DNA of 64,000 nt, taken from positions 1 to 64,000 of the forward strand of contig NZ_CP037745.1 in the NCBI RefSeq assembly GCF_004345025.1. The letters run 5' to 3'. A program made the translations under genes and the position numbers. A model generated the notes under the pieces. The model was not told where the DNA came from. It did no database searches and saw only the letters and a list, made by a program, of their open reading frames with translations. Shown one piece after another: positions 60,792 to 64,000 of the stretch (the first letter of the stretch is position 1; the number at the start of each line of letters is the position of its first letter). Origin of the DNA: Rheinheimera sp. D18 (GTDB lineage Bacteria; Pseudomonadota; Gammaproteobacteria; Enterobacterales; Alteromonadaceae).

Positions 60792-61552
60792 GTAATCAAA
60801 TGCCAGCGCAGATCCCGTTTTTAATTACGCGGCCGGCGGGTAAAGCTGATAACTTGTTGGCGTCGTTAGATACTAGCGGTATTGCCTATTTGTATCAGCC
60901 ACTAATTACCACCGCACAGGTAAGCATAACTGCGCAAGATCACCAATTGTTGCAACAAGCCGACGCAGTGGTCTTTGTTAGTATTAGCGCGGTAAGTTGT
61001 TTGCAAAACCAGTTTGATGGTGCGCGACTTACTGCGCCGCTATTTGCGGTGGGTGAGACCACCGCTCTGGCATTAAAGCGCTGGTTAGGCCGCGATGTAT
61101 CGGTACCAGAGGACCAGCGCAGCGAGGGTATGTTGCAGTTACCCCAGCTACAGCAAATGACGGGGAAGCAGGTTGTTGCTGTGCGCGGCAATGGTGGGCG
61201 TGAACTCACAAAGCAAACATTAACGGCGCGTGGCGCAACCGTAAGCTATGTGCAAAGTTATAAACGTGTGCCGCTACTATTAGATGGTATTTTGCTCTGT
61301 CAGCAGTGGCAGCTAGCTGGCATTCGTTGTATTGTTGCTACCAGTAACGAAATTTTACAGCAGCTATTTAACATAGTGCCTAGCGAGCATCAGCATTGGT
61401 TACAACAGTGTGACTGGATCTTGGTCAGCCCACGTATGCAGGAAAGCGCTATTGCACTAGGTATTAACGCCGAACGTATAACACTGGCAGATAATGCCAA
61501 CGACAGTGCATTACTAGCGGCTATTAGTCAGCTACAGAGGGAATATCAATGA
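60788..61552 (+). CDS. hemD: Uroporphyrinogen-III synthase
   Basis: HemD cyclises hydroxymethylbilane with inversion of ring D. The family is weakly conserved, but the 254-residue product (E. coli 246) has [36 protein letters not shown] and YKRVP. Its ATG overlaps the hemC stop (ATGA). Confidence 0.93.
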   Translation: MSNQMPAQIPFLITRPAGKADNLLASLDTSGIAYLYQPLITTAQVSITAQDHQLLQQADAVVFVSISAVSCLQNQFDGARLTAPLFAVGETTALALKRWLGRDVSVPEDQRSEGMLQLPQLQQMTGKQVVAVRGNGGRELTKQTLTARGATVSYVQSYKRVPLLLDGILLCQQWQLAGIRCIVATSNEILQQLFNIVPSEHQHWLQQCDWILVSPRMQESAIALGINAERITLADNANDSALLAAISQLQREYQ

Positions 61553-62667
61553 GCGACAGCTTAGAGCGTGCATCAGAAATGGAAGCACCATTACAGCAAC
61601 TAAAGCAGAAAATTGAAGCCGAGCCCGTACCTAGTCGGCGCGGCGGTTTTACTGGTGGCTTAAGCTTGTTACTGGTGCTGATATTAGCCGTCGCTATTGG
61701 CGCCGGCGCTTACTGGTTATGGCCGCAATGGCAGCAGCTGCAACAGCAAACAATAACGTTGCAGCAGAACCAGCAGCGTTTAGTTGAGCAAGGGCGGCAG
61801 CAACAAGATAGCAGTACGCAATTATTACAGCAGTTGCAGAGCGATCAGCAGCAATGGCAAACACAGTTAGAGCGTAGCCAACAGCAAAAGCAGCAGCAGT
61901 TACTCACGCAAAACGAAGCACAAATTCAAGCATTGCGCCAATTAGTGCAGGAACGAGATAGTGCGCCGCCACGGCATTGGGTACTGGCAGAAGTAGAGTA
62001 CTTGCTACGTTTAGCCGCGCAAAAAGTATGGTTAGAACAAGATTTTTCAACCGCTCGTGCGCTGCTTAGCAGCGCTGATGAAAAGTTAGCCCAGCTAGCC
62101 GAGCCGTCATTAGTGTTAGTTCGCCAAGCTATTGCCGCTGATACAGAGCAGCTTGGCCGCATTACTGTGCCCGATGTAAGCAAGGCTTACGTGCAGTTGC
62201 AGCAGTTACAAAAGCAGGCGATGAACTTGCCGCTAAAACTGCAAGTAACCGCGGACACCAAAAATAGCGCGCCCTCTAGCGAGCTGAAAAATTGGCGCGA
62301 AACACTAGCATTTCACTGGCACAATACCTGGCAAGGTTTGCTTAACCCTAGAAGTGCGGTACCAGAAGATTACTTCGATTTAACTCACGAGCAGCAACTT
62401 ATGTTGCGCATTGCACTGCAGCAGCAATTACAACTAGCTCAGTTAGCGCTAATGCAGCGGCAACAGCCTCTTTATGTTGCAGCATTGCAGCAAACCAGTG
62501 ATAAATTGCAGCGCTACTTTAATGCTGATGATGTTGGCGTGCAGCAGTTTAGTTCGGTACTAACCGAGCTAGCCGAAGTAGAAGCTACGCTGCCAAGTGT
62601 GAAGGCGTTAACCAGCTTAGCGCAGCTACAACAGTATCAGCAACAACTGGCAGGAGAGAGCTTATGA
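61549..62667 (+). CDS. hemX: HemX-like membrane protein
   Basis: The 372-residue product has one N-terminal TM segment (SLLLVLILAVAIGAGAYWLW, about 35-55), then a long Gln-rich coiled coil and a C-terminal domain. E. coli HemX (393) is similar; the function is not established and the name is by operon position. ATGA overlap with hemD. Confidence 0.9.
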   Translation: MSDSLERASEMEAPLQQLKQKIEAEPVPSRRGGFTGGLSLLLVLILAVAIGAGAYWLWPQWQQLQQQTITLQQNQQRLVEQGRQQQDSSTQLLQQLQSDQQQWQTQLERSQQQKQQQLLTQNEAQIQALRQLVQERDSAPPRHWVLAEVEYLLRLAAQKVWLEQDFSTARALLSSADEKLAQLAEPSLVLVRQAIAADTEQLGRITVPDVSKAYVQLQQLQKQAMNLPLKLQVTADTKNSAPSSELKNWRETLAFHWHNTWQGLLNPRSAVPEDYFDLTHEQQLMLRIALQQQLQLAQLALMQRQQPLYVAALQQTSDKLQRYFNADDVGVQQFSSVLTELAEVEATLPSVKALTSLAQLQQYQQQLAGESL

Positions 62668-63743
62668 TCCGTGTCTTGCTGCTGATCGGTATACTAGCGG
62701 CAGCCATGTGGTTTGGCCCAATGCTGGTGAATAATGCTGGCTACATTAAAATTATTGTTGCCGGTACCGTATTTGAAACCACCTTGCTTGGCCTTAGTCT
62801 GCTTATTTTGGCACTAATCGCCGTAACATGGTTTATTGGCATAGTGCTGCGTAAATTACTGCGCTTACAGCATATTTCCTTTAACTTTTTCCGCTGGCGC
62901 CGGCAACGTAAAGCTCAGCAAGCCTATGAGTTGGGTTTACAGGCGTATGCTAAACAACAGTGGAAACTAGCTAGTCAACATTTGGCTAAAGCCTGTCATG
63001 ACGACTTTATGCTAGAAGAAAAACGCTTATTTGCGGCTTATGCGGCATTTTATGCCGGTGATATTAATCAGGCTAACAGCTACATTGCAGCCCTGTCAGC
63101 TGAAAGTAACAGTACGCTATTTGTACAAGCAGATTTGTTGCTACAACAAGATCAAGCGGCTCAAGCTTGTGTATTACTACGCGACAAAGTTACGGCTGAC
63201 ACTGAAGATAAGGGCTTAGGGCAGTTATATTTATATGCGTTGCAGCAAGCGGGGCAATGGCAACAGTTATTGCAGGTCGTGCCATTAGCAATAAAACAGC
63301 AATGGTTTGATAAAGATAAATGGCGTCAGCAACGCTTTGATATTTATCCGGCGGCTATTAGCCAGTTAAGTCAGCAACAGCGGTTTGATGAAAATGCTGA
63401 CTATTGGCTTAACCTGCCGGCTAAAGAACGTAAATCTACCGCAGCTAATGTTGGTCGCGCTTGGGCAATGGCACAAAGCGGCCAAAATGAAGCCGCTGAA
63501 AAGCTGTTGGTTAGTCAGCTACAGCTAGACGAGTTGCCACTAGTATTGCCTTACCTTCGTAAAATTCCATTAGGGAAATCGGTACTTAAGTTGCGCAAAC
63601 AAGCACAACATTGGTTACGAGATCACGCCAGCAATGGTTATGTTTATGCGTTATTAGCTTATTTAGCCGAGCAAGAGGGCGAACCGCAACAAGCCGAAAT
63701 AGCGTGGCATAAGGCCCGCCAATACGAGCCAAAACTTGGCTGA
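62664..63743 (+). CDS. hemY: HemY-like membrane protein with TPR-type repeats
   Basis: The 359-residue product has two N-terminal TM segments (about 1-20 and 40-65) and a TPR-like alpha-solenoid (for example YELGLQAYAKQQWKLASQHL). The family accompanies hemCDX in proteobacteria; a role at the membrane is presumed. ATGA overlap with hemX. Confidence 0.92.
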   Translation: MIRVLLLIGILAAAMWFGPMLVNNAGYIKIIVAGTVFETTLLGLSLLILALIAVTWFIGIVLRKLLRLQHISFNFFRWRRQRKAQQAYELGLQAYAKQQWKLASQHLAKACHDDFMLEEKRLFAAYAAFYAGDINQANSYIAALSAESNSTLFVQADLLLQQDQAAQACVLLRDKVTADTEDKGLGQLYLYALQQAGQWQQLLQVVPLAIKQQWFDKDKWRQQRFDIYPAAISQLSQQQRFDENADYWLNLPAKERKSTAANVGRAWAMAQSGQNEAAEKLLVSQLQLDELPLVLPYLRKIPLGKSVLKLRKQAQHWLRDHASNGYVYALLAYLAEQEGEPQQAEIAWHKARQYEPKLG

Positions 63744-64000
63744 TAACGAATTAACTGGCCTAGCACCAAACTGTTTGCCAACAGCTAAGGTGCTGGTACT
63801 TGGTAGCATGCCCGGCGTTGCATCGCTTAAACAACAGCAATATTATGGCCATCCGCGCAATGCTTTTTGGCCGATAATGGCCAGCCTGCTGCAGTTTCCA
63901 CTCAGTTTAAGCTACCCTGAGCGGCTGGCTCGGCTGCAGCAGCAAGGTGTAGCGCTGTGGGATGTGATTGGCCGCTGCCAGCGGCAGGGTAGCTTGGACA
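63736..64000 (+). CDS. Uracil/hypoxanthine-DNA glycosylase-like protein, partial
   Basis: The frame is open to the window end. It contains VLVLGSMPGVASLKQQQYYG and HPRNAFWPIM, the active-site motifs of the DNA-deoxyinosine glycosylase family of the UDG superfamily. A TTG at 63736 overlapping the hemY stop is the likely start; no ATG is available before the core motif. The C-terminal part, including the second catalytic motif, is outside the window. Confidence 0.75.
   Translation, partial: MADNELTGLAPNCLPTAKVLVLGSMPGVASLKQQQYYGHPRNAFWPIMASLLQFPLSLSYPERLARLQQQGVALWDVIGRCQRQGSLD

Overview
The window is about 64 kb of gammaproteobacterial chromosome beginning at dnaA. Gene content and order (dnaA-dnaN-recF-gyrB, glyQS, fadBA, pepQ-trkH, def-fmt-rsmB-trkA, dprA-smg-yrdD, purEK, tsaC, hemF, aroE, yrdB, yrdA, a complete rrn operon, tmcA, uvrD-yigB-xerC-DUF484-dapF-lysA-lptM, cyaY, hemCDXY) point to a marine or aquatic Alteromonadales/Chromatiaceae-type bacterium, possibly near Rheinheimera, Alishewanella or Arsukibacterium. 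The genus is inferred from gene order and a reading of the 16S gene, not from a search.

Layout. 1-6057: replication-initiation cluster dnaA-dnaN-recF-gyrB with two parS-like ParB sites inside recF. 6084-9049: glyQ-glyS. 9050-17350: an accessory island on the minus strand holding a membrane-bound winged-helix/beta-propeller regulator, a LuxR-type regulator, a small secreted two-cysteine peptide, a secreted CPPC protein and a tripartite MacAB-like exporter (membrane fusion protein, ATPase, 8-TM permease). The island is bounded by two copies of the last 162 bp of glyS. 17559-20086: a signalling group (GGDEF cyclase, tandem receiver protein, GAF protein). 20255-23946: tusA and fadBA. 24139-28900: slt, pepQ, trkH. 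28897-33088: trkA, rsmB, fmt, def (minus). 33212-41739: LysM protein, dprA, smg, yrdD, purK/purE, tsaC, hemF, globin, aroE, yrdB, yrdA. 41848-47782: rrn operon with three promoters, 16S, tRNA-Ile(GAT), tRNA-Ala(TGC), 23S, 5S and a terminator. 47883-58765: secreted protein of unknown function, tmcA, uvrD, yigB, a 1-kb insertion, xerC, DUF484, dapF, lysA, lptM. 58837-64000: cyaY, an esterase, hemC-hemD-hemX-hemY and the start of a uracil/hypoxanthine-DNA glycosylase-like gene cut by the window end.

Most of the window is conserved housekeeping sequence. The unusual parts are two accessory insertions with the same architecture: each lies directly after the 3' end of a core gene (glyS, xerC) and leaves a second copy of that gene's 3' end on its far side. 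The glyS copy is still about 94 percent identical and in frame; the xerC copy has a nonsense codon and compensating indels. The glyS-linked island looks like a self-contained, regulated secreted-peptide and export system that I do not recognise as a described one. A further regularity is that all four native convergent protein-gene pairs overlap by exactly 4 nt through their stop codons.
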